A stretch of 64,000 nt of DNA from Eutreptiella sp. 'Long Island Sound 2002' (lineage: Eukaryota > Euglenozoa > Euglenophyceae > Eutreptiales > Eutreptiaceae), in contig OZ038382.1 in assembly GCA_964036045.1 (NCBI GenBank), positions 116,831,929 through 116,895,928 on the forward strand, written 5' to 3'. Within the stretch, counting starts at the first letter, position 1. The number at the start of each line of letters is the position of its first letter. The notes beneath the pieces were generated by a model. That model had not been told where the DNA came from, made no database searches, and saw only the letters and a program-made list of their open reading frames with translations. The translations under genes and the position numbers were made by a program. This document shows, piece after piece, positions 25,949-36,380 of the stretch.

Positions 25949-26590
25949 AGAGCTTTTGCAACTCTGGTTGATTTGTCATGTGTGGAACACCGCACCAGAC
26001 ACTGTGTTCCGCTGCTTGTGGACATGAAAATACACTTTGCCCTACTTAAGCTGTGTTATGGTGCTGCTTATGTTCCCTGGAATGTACCACAATTACTGTT
26101 GGGTTTTCCTTTGGCGTACGGAGTATGGTATAGCTATAAGTATTGCGTTGAATTGATCTACAAAGCGTTCCTGCCGTTCATTAAGTTTTTGGAGCAGGGG
26201 AACAGCCTTCAGGTTGGGTCTATCCTCCCTCGCAAGGTCAACGTCATCCATATGGAGAAGACGTTGCTTGGACTCATGCTAGCCACATCGTCCAATAGAG
26301 GCAGACTAGATGAGCGCGTCACTTCCCTGCTCAATAGCCAGCGGGACTTGACACCCATTCAGCGCAAGGGTTTGCGTATGTTATTAGCCCTTAAGGCTTT
26401 GCTGTACACATACTGTCCAGCTGCTTTCAGCATTGGGACTTTGGTTCGTGAGTGCAACTGGGAGGGACGGGGGGCAGGTTCCGGTATTGTAGCTAAGCAG
26501 GCACTTGAGATGTCCCTACTGCTCATGCTGAACATCCTAAAGCCCGAGGAACAATTAACCACGGAGTATGTGAAAACCACCGCTGTGTGA
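25898..26590 (+). CDS. Gene D: hypothetical protein, unbroken frame
   Basis: A 230-codon plus-strand frame ending in TGA. An internal ATG at 26024 (MKIHFALLKLCYGAAYVPWN) may be the real start, because the first 42 codons overlap gene C. The protein has a hydrophobic, aromatic segment (LLLGFPLAYGVWYSYKYCVE), then VIHMEKTLLGLMLA and a C-terminal helical part with LVRECNWEGRGAGSGIVAKQ. Hydrophobic stretches are broken by charges, so membrane insertion is not clear. Family not recognised. It is the only plus-strand gene in the palindrome island and converges on gene E. Confidence 0.5.
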   Translation: MPLTPKQRSRAPLRHTQRAFATLVDLSCVEHRTRHCVPLLVDMKIHFALLKLCYGAAYVPWNVPQLLLGFPLAYGVWYSYKYCVELIYKAFLPFIKFLEQGNSLQVGSILPRKVNVIHMEKTLLGLMLATSSNRGRLDERVTSLLNSQRDLTPIQRKGLRMLLALKALLYTYCPAAFSIGTLVRECNWEGRGAGSGIVAKQALEMSLLLMLNILKPEEQLTTEYVKTTAV

Positions 26591-27346
26591 AAACCACCGC
26601 AGACAGGAAAAAGGGTCTCCAGTTGAGGGAACGAACATTTTTTCTGGCAATATCCAAAGGAGCACGAACCCAAACTCTCTGAATACCTTGGTTGGCAACA
26701 TCAATACGATCAAACAATGCTCTATGTGAGCAAAAGATGTCATCAGCACCTTTGGTACCCTGGCCTCAATTTCGGCCAGCTCCGGCAGACCCCGGTATGC
26801 AGGTAGGGCAGTACTGTGCAAAACAGCAACAGCTGTACATTTTAGGGTTAAGTCGGGTGAATGGGGATCAGCTCCCGACCTGCAACGCCTCAGGTTATCA
26901 AACCATATACAAACTTGCCTACGGTGCATGGTGTTCCACAAGTTGTGTGCTGCTAGTCCAGCACGATGGTGAATGGACTCCTGCTTAGTGTTACACTGAC
27001 CAAGGACTCCTACCTTACGGCGTTGGCGGCAGGACATAATACCCCAGTTGTAACCAGACCCACAGTTAGAGTATGGGAGGGCCATACGGCGTAGCAGGCA
27101 GTATAGGGCATGGAACTGTGACAAAAATGTCATGTACCATCGTGGTGGCTTCTTCTAAGTGGCGGCGGCCTTCAACTGTGTCACGGAGTGCCGGCTCCTG
27201 CGATTCTTCCGCAACAAGAGGCAGAATTGCAAAAGCTTTTGCAGAGTCCCACCACGTAATGCATTTCGCAACAGCCCTTTGGCTGTAGTAGCAAAAGCAC
27301 CAGTAACTGCAGCATGTACAACATTGACAGTAATAGCAGAAGACAT
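26523..27346 (-). pseudogene. Gene E: transposase-like gene with in-frame TAG
   Basis: Minus frames 27158-27346 and 26780-27154 are in the same phase, separated only by a TAG at 27155. The body reads KKPPRWYMTFLSQFHALYCL, then HRRQVCIWFDNLRRCRSGAD and LKCTAVAVLHSTALPAYRG. An aromatic-Asp-Asn box of this kind occurs in some eukaryotic transposase-like proteins, which is only a weak hint. A second exon (FDRIDVANQGIQRVWVRAPL) lies at about 26600-26720. Between the exons is the degenerate palindrome copy at 26760, so the intron again holds the repeat. Intactness is doubtful because of the TAG. Confidence 0.4.
26760..26779. repeat. Degenerate 20-bp palindrome in gene E
   Basis: CTGGCCTCAATTTCGGCCAG, two changes from the consensus, in the probable intron of gene E. 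It is the only clearly decayed copy. Confidence 0.85.
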
Positions 27347-27417
27347 TAATGCTGAGACAAGAAAACAGTTATGTAGGAGTGTATGGTGTAATACTCATGA
27401 ACAACGACAATTGCAAG

Positions 27418-27718
27418 CTGGCCGAAATTTCGGCCAGGTGTGTTCAAAGGGGAAATAATTGCTTAAATGTTCAAAAATAGGAAAAGCTGGCCGAAATTTC
27501 GGCCAGCCCGCCCAAAAACCAGAATATAAGTGCTTGAATAGTGAACAAACCAAAAAGCTGGCCGAAATTTCGGCCAGCCCTAAGAAAAATGAAAATAACT
27601 ATGCCTATTCACCAGGAAACCAAAAAGCTGGCCGAAATTTCGGCCAGAAGGGTCAAAAGCTGCATATACACATAGTTGTTTGCAATGTTACCCAAAACCT
27701 GGCCGAAATTTCGGCCAG
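27418..27718. repeat. 20-bp palindrome, right cluster (5 copies)
   Basis: Perfect copies at 27418, 27487, 27558, 27628 and 27699, spaced 69, 71, 70 and 71 bp. The spacers differ in sequence, apart from short A-rich leaders such as CCAAAAAG before several copies. The cluster lies upstream of gene E and bounds the island on the right. Confidence 0.98.
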
Positions 27719-27990
27719 CTTCAGAAAAAGGTCAAATACAACACACTAGAAGACGGGGATACACACAGCTAACACATCAACACGTATTTCAACGGGTGTC
27801 ACACAGCTCTGCCAACAACTTTGGTCACATACGTCAAATAACATACTCAAAGTAGAAATGTAGAATATTGTCAAATCGCGCGTATACGGGGTCCTAGAGG
27901 GTGGGCAACTTGTGACGCCTAAGTCCTTAAGGGCGGTCGTTAGCGGAAAAAAAAACTGATCCCTTAATGGCTGCCCTGGTCAACCACAAC

Positions 27991-29256
27991 CTACACACCT
28001 AGGCGGCCACGCAGGAGGCTTAGGCCCCCGCTATTGCGTAGCATGCGCTTTAGCCTACAGTGGCTGCCTTCCATGGCAAAGCATGAAAATTTGGAGAGGC
28101 TTCTCCACTTGCGGGCAAAGAAATACATGTGGTCAATCCACCAAGGTGACCACGTCAGCTTAGCTAAGTGGGCCTTGCCCATTCTTATACTACATTTGTG
28201 TAGCCTTCCTACTTTCCCCACGGACATCCAATCTGTTTGCCATCCATACACGCACATGTGGGCAAAGTTGTCCCACCACTCCCTACAAACATAACCCCAT
28301 AGTCTGCCTCCCAGCCGTCTGTTGTTCGTTCCCCCCTCCTTAAGGCATATCGTAATGAGCGCCTCCCAACGCCGGGTGCCCATGAATTGCACAGCCGCGG
28401 CACACTCCAACCTAACCTTTCCCTTCCCGTTTGCCTTGTCATTGTTCAACCCCCCCTTCGCTTGAATGCGGGCAACATCTAGAATGGGCTGGAACAAATT
28501 GCGCACAGTGACAGCCACGGACTTGCCCGTTGCTGCCGCAACTGCATCGTGCATGCCCGAGATACCACATATAGTGACAGGCGTACCGAGTGCCACCCGT
28601 AGTCCGGAATGCGGCGGTCAGCTCAATGTGTTGATATATCGCTCAAATTGGGACCACCAGATCCCACCAGCCATCGATGGTGTCTACCAAGCCGAAGTTG
28701 GCAAGGCATTGTGCCCTATTGCACCTGCCCACCCAACACACCGAGGCTTGAGGAGCCTTGGCTTTCTAATTCTTACAATTGGCCGTTAAAATTTGTGCCT
28801 TGCCATCGGCACACACAAAAAAAAGGGCTTCACGGTCGGAACCTCCGGTATCCTGCAATACAGCCTTACTTGCGTCCCACAATTGTTGGTCAAAGTCCAC
28901 TTCCTGGGCGGCCGCGTACAACGTGGCCCATTCCTCACTACCCCCTAGTAGCCACCGGTTGGCAAGTTGGGCGGGGCTGTTTGTTCCCCCAAGCTTGCAA
29001 TGGACGTACGATGCCTCATGGCCTGATGTACCATCCACAACATTCGGCATCCAATGTAGTCTTGGATGGCCGGGTTGTTGGACGTGGACAGGTTCAACCG
29101 GTCGACAACTATATAGGTGCAGCAACCACTTTGGTAACGAGCAAACGGCACCATAGAGCTACACACCCTCACCTGTGGTGGCAACGAAGCCCTCCGAAGC
29201 AGGCAGTGTGAGCTGCTGCATTGTGGTCCACACGTCCTCCTAGGGTACACCTTCAA
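27991..29256 (-). pseudogene. Gene F: degraded two-exon gene, transposase-like
   Basis: Exon 1 frames at 28945-29256 and 28777-29125 are related by a frameshift (CCTYIVVDRLNLSTSNNP, RWLLGGSEEWATLYAAAQEV) and end at a GTAAGA donor at 28776. The last exon (27991 to about 28610) reads without a break for about 200 residues: VTICGISGMHDAVAAATGKS, WWDNFAHMCVYGWQTDW, then KFSCFAMEGSHCRLKRML and NSGGLSLLRGRLG. The last part has the look of a conserved transposon-protein core with W/D/H/E residues, but I cannot name the family. It lies just outside the palindrome island. Confidence 0.45.
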
Positions 29257-29329
29257 CTAGATGAGGAGTGAGGTCAGGCCCCGTGTAAACGCCCGCCAAC
29301 AGGGGGCTCGGCGGGCCGGCGGGCTGAGG

Positions 29330-29680
29330 AGTGAAAGGGTTGTTTTTTTCTCTCGTTTTTTTTATAAATCAGGATTTGGTGTAAAGATTTGGTAAACACT
29401 TGATGACTTAACTTTTGCTTTTAGATAAAATTTGTTAATTTTAAACAAAACATTTGATTTTGGTAAATTGGTTTTGATTTTGCTAGAAAGATTTTGCTAC
29501 TGGGTATTGGCGACTAGGTACGACGTTGTTCAGGTAAAAAACGGTTTCCTTTTGGTGAAATGGCTTTGGTTCTGGTAAGACAGTTTTGTTTATGGCAAAA
29601 AGGTTTTCATTTTGGGAAAAAGATTTTGGTAAAAGATTTGTTTTTGCGGCTTTTGCTTTTGGTAAAAGTGAAACTGAAAA
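29330..29680. repeat. AT-rich TTTTGGTAAA degenerate repeat
   Basis: About 350 bp dominated by loosely repeated words such as TTTGGTAAAC, TTTTGGTGAAAT and GATTTTGGTAAAAG at irregular 15-40 bp spacing. It contains no gene. Confidence 0.6.
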
Positions 29681-29689
29681 TACATTAGG

Positions 29690-29829
29690 TTGGGTACCCA
29701 GCTTTTGTTTCGTGTGACAGGATTTTCAACTGGGTGCTTGCATATTTTGCATGCCCGCATGTCAGGCCCGATTGGTCGATTGCACACACGGCATACGTAT
29801 TTAAAGCAATGACCGTGCTGCGTGCACAA
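29690..29829 (-). CDS. Short Cys-rich (zinc-ribbon-like) exon
   Basis: Minus frame reading YVCRVCNRPIGPDMRACKIC followed by KHPVENPVTRNKSW. Two CxxC pairs 10 residues apart are typical of a small zinc ribbon. No start or partner exon can be fixed; it may belong with the exons at 30.0-30.8 kb. Confidence 0.35.
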
Positions 29830-29999
29830 GACATGGGGGGAGTCTTTGCACTACGCGCGCACTGCGCGCTACTTTTAGACTATGTCCCCCCCGAAGAATC
29901 CCCAAGCACACCCCTTGGAAACGCCCTTAGAATTAGGTGACCCAAGCTGCCCCAGCTCAAGAAAGTTGCAAACTACCTTCCAAGTATGCATCCGCGGCC

Positions 30000-30840
30000 T
30001 TCTTATATTGGTACCGCCCTTTTGGGTCCTAAAATAAAGTGGGGACATACCATGGGTAAAGATGAGCACATATGTTGGTAGTGGCGGGCTAAAATGCATA
30101 TACATGATACGAAGTATGATTTCAACGAGAGTACCTTGTGATCCTCCAACCACTTTGTGATTGTCTCCCATTCATCGGCCGTGAGGTTGATGGTCACCAT
30201 GATGCACCACGCAACAAAGCGTGGATTCAAAGATTGTTCCGGTTTCCTCAAAAGCACCGGAAGGTTGGGGCCCAAAAGAGGGCGGAAATGCTACATCACC
30301 CCTGCATTCTTGGGGGTCCCCAACAAAGGGGGACAAAATCAGAACTCAAAACCTCCGCTACCGGTCACCATGATGCCCCTAGGGGCCCCTAGTATCTCAA
30401 AGTATGGGTCTCTAGTACGGCCAGACGCCCAAATAGTTGCACTGCGCGTGCACTGCGCTTGAGGCGCCCCCATGAACCTTCTGATGACAATTCGTGCAGG
30501 TGATGCCATCCCTAAGTAGTTTGTCGCCACAGCAGGCTCATGTGGGGAGAGAAGAGATCGGGCGGAAGAAAGAAGAGACCACCGCTGGTGCACTGCTCGG
30601 AGGGGCATTGGCCACAAGGGGTGGATGTGGGATCTCATCTTCAAAAGAGAACTGCCATCCCTTGCTGGTACCCCCTTTGTTTGCCGCCCGGGTGACCTGC
30701 GTGTGAAAGATGTCCGTACCGTTGCGCTTCACATGAGCTACCGCATCGGCAACGGAGCCCAGGTGCAGCCATTGACCTCCGTCGGCGCGTCCAACCCAAA
30801 CGGGACGCATAACAAGATGCTAGTGAGAGGGACAAATGGG
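30000..30840 (-). pseudogene. Minus-strand gene remnant, two exon-like frames
   Basis: Frame 30538-30810 reads PVWVGRADGGQWLHLGSVAD, then AVAHVKRNGTDIFHTQV and KGGTSKGWQFSFEDE. The helix-rich segment ending in GWQF resembles small DNA-binding modules found beside homing endonucleases (NUMOD-type), a weak similarity. Frame 30145-30275 reads RFVAWCIMVTINLTADEWET and ITKWLEDHK, then stops at a good donor (AAG/GTACTC). Between them CTNCHQKVHGG may be part of a zinc motif. Family unknown. Confidence 0.35.
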
Positions 30841-30849
30841 AAGATTGTA

Positions 30850-31800
30850 TGAGGCACCCATTCCCACCCTTTCCTCTAGGCCCTGAACCCTTGGTATAGC
30901 TTTGACCCGAGAAATTTTGTACTAATGAAGCGTGTGCCGACCCTTGCCCACGACCCTTTCCCGAACGTTATGCCTGCGGAGCTATCGCAACCTCGTTTCC
31001 CCAAACCCAACCCCGACTTGAATGTCTACTCCACAAGCTTGACTCCATATGTGTGCACGTCTAGGGACTCCGTACACATGAGAAGAATGCTACACTTAGC
31101 GACGTTAGTGCTCTTCGCGGATCGTTTCGTTATCTCTCCTTTCATAGTTTCCACTTTCTACTTTCTACCATGTGCTTCCTACTCTCTATTTTATGCTTTG
31201 TAGTTTCTACCTTGTATATTGTCTATCGAACCGTTGGACCGTGTAGCGACACTCATGAACACCTCGACAAATCAGCTGACAAGTTAATTCCGTGATAAAT
31301 TAGATTAAAAAAAAAGCCCCCCAAAAAGGTAATAGGCAATGAAAACCACATAAACCTTGCAAATACGTCTGAAAAACACAAAAAAACACAGAAAAAACAT
31401 CAATAAACATCCAAAGCGGTGAAAATCGCAAAAATAAACGCATAAACGCGTTTATTGGCCTCCGGCGGGCGGACTTGGCGGGCAATTACTCATGGCTTGA
31501 GTGAGGTACCGTGCCTCGGTCCTCGATAGATGGAGTGACCAAATGCACCACACTGCCGCGACGGTCTTCTCCCATAGGGATGGCGCCGTAGGGCTTGCAC
31601 CCCTCCCCCCCCTTGAGGCTACCAGCGTCAACATGATCTGGCCCGTGTCCGGTAGGTGTTGCACCGTGCAAGGTGCACCTAGGTCCCGGGTGACAATGTC
31701 TTATAACGACGAGAGTCGGCGTGCCTTGTGTTGTCTAGACTTGATATGGGAGAAGGGGCTCCTTCCCTTGGCTCCACTGCCATGGAGCATGAGAATAACA
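30850..31800. other. Intergenic, no gene recognised
   Basis: Contains pyrimidine-rich words (CTTTCTACTTTCTACC near 31150) and an A-rich stretch with repeated AAAACAC at 31310-31410. No supported coding frame. Confidence 0.35.
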
Positions 31801-31837
31801 TAGCACTGGCTAGGAAGAGGTGGTAGAACATTGCAGG

Positions 31838-32606
31838 TCACTTCATGTTGTGCAGGGTGCAGTCTACGGCAGTTTGCTGCGAACTCCAAGTGCAACTCAC
31901 AACCATCCGGAAATGCACAACAAAATTAATCAAAAATTGTTCCAAAATCTGCCGGGCATTCCCCCTTAGCTGCAAAACCTCCCCCTCAGCCACCTGCTCG
32001 CTGTTGCCACTGGGACTAGGCCTGCCGCAGCTGCAGCCAAACCGCCACTTGGGCCGTGGGGGGGATGGTGGGGTCACTAGGGAGGGACGGGCCTGTCCTC
32101 TGGGCCTTGCGGGGCCGCCCCTGTCCCCTTGAGCCCTTTGATCCCACGCTGCTGCGCGAGGGGGCGTCGTCGCCCGCCCCGTTGTCGTCGCCGCCCGGCA
32201 CCTCCACACGCCCCAACTCCCCGGAGTGCACCCAGGTCTCTCACTGCGCCAGGGAGCACATCATGAGCCATGCATGGTCCATGTGCCCCTCCATGCGATC
32301 CCCCCACCCCCTCACCCGGGTGATGGGCAAAACCCCGTGCCGAACCAAGTGTCCCTCAACCACCCCTGACCTCCCCCGCACCGCCGTCTCCAGTTTCCAA
32401 TGCCCCCCGCCCCCCCGGAACCGGTGCGCGTATAGTGCCACAAGCTGCTCAGCCTCCTTCAGCTGCACCCCCGACGCCATGGCGGCAATACAGGGGAATG
32501 AAATGCGAAGGGGGGGGGTCTGCTCCCCAGCTTGCGTCTCCACGTCCACCTCCCACGTGGCTGCCACAAACTCTAGCCTCGCCCTTTTCCGCCCCGGGAG
32601 CTCCAA
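31838..32606 (-). pseudogene. AT-hook protein gene with frame breaks
   Basis: Minus frame 32606 to 32016 is continuous except for one TGA at 32241. It reads RKRARLEFVAATWEVDVET, LKEAEQLVALYAHRFRGGGG, GELGRVEVPGGDDNGAGDD, and then SRGQGRPRKAQRTGP, a good AT-hook core (GRP flanked by basic residues). After a shift at G-rich DNA near 32060 a second frame continues (EQVAEGEVLQLRGNARQILE) to a stop at 31838. AT-hooks bind the minor groove of AT-rich DNA. The rest is unrecognised. It may be the 3' part of the oxygenase-like gene upstream. Confidence 0.4.
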
Positions 32607-33099
32607 CTTCCAGGCTTAGGGGGGCTGCAAACGCAGCATCGACAGGAGTGCGATGGCGGGGGCGCCAGCCGGGTACCCGGTGGCACCCGTCTAGGCATTG
32701 GGGTGAGCCACGATTGCAGTCTAGGAAGGTGGCTGGGCAGCCTGGGCAGCAGAGATATCCCGAGCGCTGCTCCAGGTAATGTCCTCTTGGGGAGGAAAAT
32801 GGACGCCACCGGCCGGGCCACTAAGGGGTTTCCGGCGCCATAATGCCCCATAGCAAGGCAAAATCGCGGCTGTGTACGGCGCAACGCGCGGGGGTCAGAC
32901 TCCAAAAGGGTCCACGTCTCCTATACAAAAACAAGGATCGCGGAAGAGCAAAAAGAATTACAATATTGAAAAATCGTGCGAAAATCGCCTGAAAACAGGC
33001 GAAGTTCGCAAACGGGCAGCAAGTAGCGAACAGACGACGTATTGCGCACAGTGAGCACAATCGCACGAAAACCGCGCAAGTTTTGGGTTCAGTAGCGAG

Positions 33100-34696
33100 C
33101 ACATTGTTTGTGTACCTCGCATTCGCATGGACATCGAATTGCCCATCCCCCTTTCTTCACCTGCTTGGCGCTTGTGAGCGGCGGCACGTTGTTCAGCAGC
33201 TGCCGGGCGCTCGCAGGCCGTTCCCCGGTTGCCCACAGCACCAGGGCATCGCCGTCCGTCCGTCCGCCCGTCCTTCGCCAACACCAGCTGGTACAGCTCC
33301 CGCCAGAGGACCACCTCCCAGCCACGGACCGGCACGTGGTGGAGACCTGCCGCGGAGCGGGTGACGAAGGTGGGGTGGTGGGTGCACACGGGGGGGGGCT
33401 GCTAGTGCCGCGGGGATGAGGGGGTTGAGAACATCATCCTGGAGGTCCTCAACAGCCAACCCCAAATGGGCCTCCCACCCCCCCAAAAAAAAGGAGTTGG
33501 CCATATGTGGGGACCTCCTGCTGCTCAAGCGTCCCCAAAAATTTCTTGAGCGGCGGGTCCGTGGGGGGGTCGAGGTGGGTGGCGTTGGACAACACGTCGG
33601 CATGCTTTTTGTCGGGGGTCCACTGAGTGAACAGGGCCCCTTGCATGCCTTGGCGCGGGGGGGGGGGGGGGACCATGGTGGCAGGCAGTGCTCACCATGA
33701 TGAGGACCTCCCCTTGGTTGAGGAGACCTCGTCCCACCTCTCCAGCTGGGCCTCCCCCTAGGCCGTTTCCGCCTGAATGCACAGGCGGTACCTGGGGGGA
33801 GAGGGCCACAAAAGGGGAGAGGTGGCAGTCCGACTTTGACCGGTGGGACGGGGGGAGGATGTGGGGGGCGGAGGAGGTGTCTGTGTGGGCCAGCTGATCG
33901 CCAGACTCCACACCGAACACGATGACGGAACAGGGGGGCATGGGGTAAACAAATGCCAAGGGGTGAGGCATCTTGTCCTTCAGCCTGGTTACGAGTTTTT
34001 GAACATGATACCAGCAGGCCTTCGCTTTAGACGCTCTGGATTGGTAGCGCTGGGGTAGGCAGGGAGCGGCCCTTCGTTGTTTCAGAGTTTTTTTGTTAAA
34101 CAGAACATTGAAAAAGTGTGGAACTTTATCCCCCCACCCCGCCCCACATTTTCTCCGGCCATTCCCAAGCCACCTTGCAGTCAGCGGAACTGAGGGTGTC
34201 TCCGTTCACCGTATACCCAAGCCCGTCAACAAAGTTGAGGGGCATGGGAGGTGCGGGACGGCCGGGGAGAAGGCAGGGGTTAGGGGTTGTACAGGCAGGG
34301 GAGTCCGGCAAGGGGCTGGTTCGCAAAGGGGGTTCGGGGGTAATGAAGGGGGGGGGGGTCGGCCAATCCCCGATACCAACTCAACCCACACGTCTGATGG
34401 AGCGTGGGAAGAGTGATGTCGGGGATGTGGTGGAGGGGGGGCACCTCATGGTGGGCGGGCCCCAAGTCATCCCACCATTGAGGAGTGGCCGTGTGCCACT
34501 GAAAGTGGAAAGAAGAATGGCCCCCCTTCGGTTCCTTAGCAGGGAAGTACTCGTTCAGGGCGATCATATCCATGCGCGGGGGGCAGTGGAGAAAGTTAGT
34601 GGTGGGGTAGATCCTGCAAACCCCCGATTTCAACTTGCCCGCCCCATGCATAGACATGATCTCCAAGAGGGAGTCAACCAGGGCGGTCCTTAACAC
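33100..34696 (-). pseudogene. 2OG-Fe(II) oxygenase-like gene, frameshifted
   Basis: In reading order: exon at 34280-34690 (PTTNFLHCPPRMDMIALNEY); PLNFVDGLGYTVNGDTLSSA at about 34200; then about 33750-34050 with ACWYHVQKLVTRLKDKM, FGVESGDQLAHTDTSSAPH and CHLSPFVALSPQVPPVHSG. A little later come LLNQGEVLIMVSTACHHG and, in another frame, MQGALFTQWTPDKKHADVL. The H-x-D in LAHTDT about 80 residues before GEVLIM...HHG matches the iron-binding layout of 2OG-Fe(II) dioxygenases (HxD...H). Frames break at C/G runs (33659-33672, 33386). Such enzymes include transposon-borne TET/JBP proteins, but this is not clearly one of them. Confidence 0.4.
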
Positions 34697-35001
34697 AAAA
34701 AAAAAGCTGTTCCAGAACCTGGTGTTTTCAAAAGAGCCCGCGGACAGTACATGTTTTCACCCCGGTGTTCCCAATTGTTCAACCATGAGCCCCTAGCCCC
34801 AAATTTGTGCAAGCACACAACCATATGATCCTAGCCCCACATGTGTTGCATGATAGCATCCGAACCCTACCTCAGACCCTACACAATTCAACATGAACAA
34901 GAGCAATGTTTTTTTCAATCGAATGCAGTGACACAGCGTTCGACCACCCGAATGTTCCATCGCCGGTGGCACAGCTGATAACAAACCCCCTACAGCTGGT
35001 A

Positions 35002-35893
35002 CTACCTATGGAAGTGCACCCTGACACGCTCGATAAGCTCACCCTTCCCCCCGCTGACACTCAAACCATGCTTCCTACAAATGGCCCTCAACTCAACTTT
35101 AGTCCACTCATGCTATTTCCCCCTCTCCATTGCCTTCAACGCCTCATCCACATCATACGCCAACACCAACTGCGTGGCAGGGTTAGAAGAGGTAGAGGGG
35201 ACAGCTGATGCGTTACGAAGGTCAGAAGAGGTCTTCAATTAGACTGCGAAGAAACTTCATCCGGCTACCCTTGATGGGCTACTCCCTATGTCAACACTCA
35301 GCGATTCCTCCCACCCCCCTGAAAATGACATGACGCATGGTGTGCAATAGCTGTGTGCACATCACGTTCATCAAACCCTGGACGGCGGCGACCCGTGCCG
35401 CCTTGGTCGCTTGAACTTTCTTGCTTGTGGCACAAACCACAACAAAAACATCGCAAAAAAAGGCCGCCGTCAACTTGAAGAGGGGGTGCGAAAGTGCATC
35501 GAACGATCCCCGGGCCTTCTCCCTACGCCCCAGGTCATCCTCATGGTTAATGTACTCGGGCAGGTGTACCAGAACAGCAAGAAGATTCTCTAGCACAATA
35601 TCTAGCTCGTGGAACATGGCTTCCACCTAGCGCACACAAGTGCAACGGGAGAAATAAAACTTCCCCCTCTTGCGCCACAACCCCCGCATTCGCTTGGAGC
35701 TGGTCCTATAGAAGCAGGCCAAAAAGGACACCAGATGACCTTTCCCTTCGCAGTGCTGATTGCTCGCATCAGGCACAGTGCCGCATCTTCCCTGATAGCG
35801 TTCAGCAAACCCACATAGGCACCCATAGTGCCGGCACCATACGAGACCACTGCAATGATGCGCTCCTCGATCACCTTCCACTCAATGCCTGGC
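35002..35893 (-). pseudogene. SAP-domain protein gene remnant
   Basis: Opens after a 3' splice-like site (TTTGAGCAG) with EWKVIEERIIAVVSYGAGTM, shifts frame near 35625 into FHELDIVLENLLAVLVHLPE and KAARVAAVQGLMNVMCTQLL. It then reaches a C-terminal block (35010-35112) reading EWTKVELRAICRKHGLSVSG and GKGELIERVRVHF, a clear SAP motif (two helices, GKKxEL-like turn). SAP domains bind DNA, often in chromatin or recombination proteins. An in-frame TAG precedes the SAP block at about 35113, and a TAG ends it at 35002. The central part is not recognised. Confidence 0.45.
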
Positions 35894-35911
35894 TGCTCAA
35901 ACAAAGAAGTG

Positions 35912-36010
35912 GCCCACTTGTGGGCAAGGTGGCTACGTAACCCTGCCGCCTGGGGGATCCCCTCCGCTTCAGAGCGGGGGGCAAAATCAGAAGTGGCCCA
36001 CATGTGGGCA
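35912..36010. repeat. GCCCAC(WW)GTGGGC palindrome pair in dispersed repeat
   Basis: GCCCACTTGTGGGC at 35912-35925 and GCCCACATGTGGGC at 35997-36010, each followed by AAGGTGGCTACRTAAC. Related copies: 20244-20257 and 37152-37165. The surrounding 100 bp (CTGCCGCCT, CTTCAAAGT, CAAAATCAGAAGTGG) also recurs, so this is a dispersed repeat family. Confidence 0.8.
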
Positions 36011-36380
36011 AGGTGGCTACATAACTTTTGGCCCGTTTTGCCCGTTATTCCGTGCCCGTTTGCCCGTTTGCCGTGCTTACTTCGGCAAAAGTTAAATAAA
36101 AGTAAAAACGCGCAAAATGTAGCTCGGGTGGTTGCCAACGCCGCTTAGATTCGCAAAAAATTGTTAAATTCGTGCGCATACTTGTATGTCCTGTACGCAT
36201 GTCTCGTTCGCATTCGCATGTAATTCCCATTCGCGCGAAAATGGCGCACGAAAATCACGCGAAGATGGCGCGAATATGCACAATATTTTTTAACTTCACC
36301 ACCTTTCCATGCCTTTGTCCCCCTGTGCAGCTTTGATTTCCCTTGCAATGGCCCTCTCGCAATATGGTCGCCTGCCCGAC

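Noticed and set aside
21804-27718. CRISPR array made of the 20-bp palindrome with ~50-bp spacers
   Set aside because: The setting is eukaryotic (spliced genes), repeats are scattered through introns and gaps, spacing is not exact, and there is no cas gene or leader.
32870-33080. AT-rich CGAAAATCGC-type sequence as a replication origin
   Set aside because: Similar words occur at 20770 and 36230 as part of dispersed repeats; nothing specific to an origin is visible.
34680-34696. Start codon of the oxygenase-like gene within the frame beginning at 34696
   Set aside because: The first residues come from the GGCGGTCCTTAA repeat edge, so the true 5' part of the gene is missing or lies in another exon.
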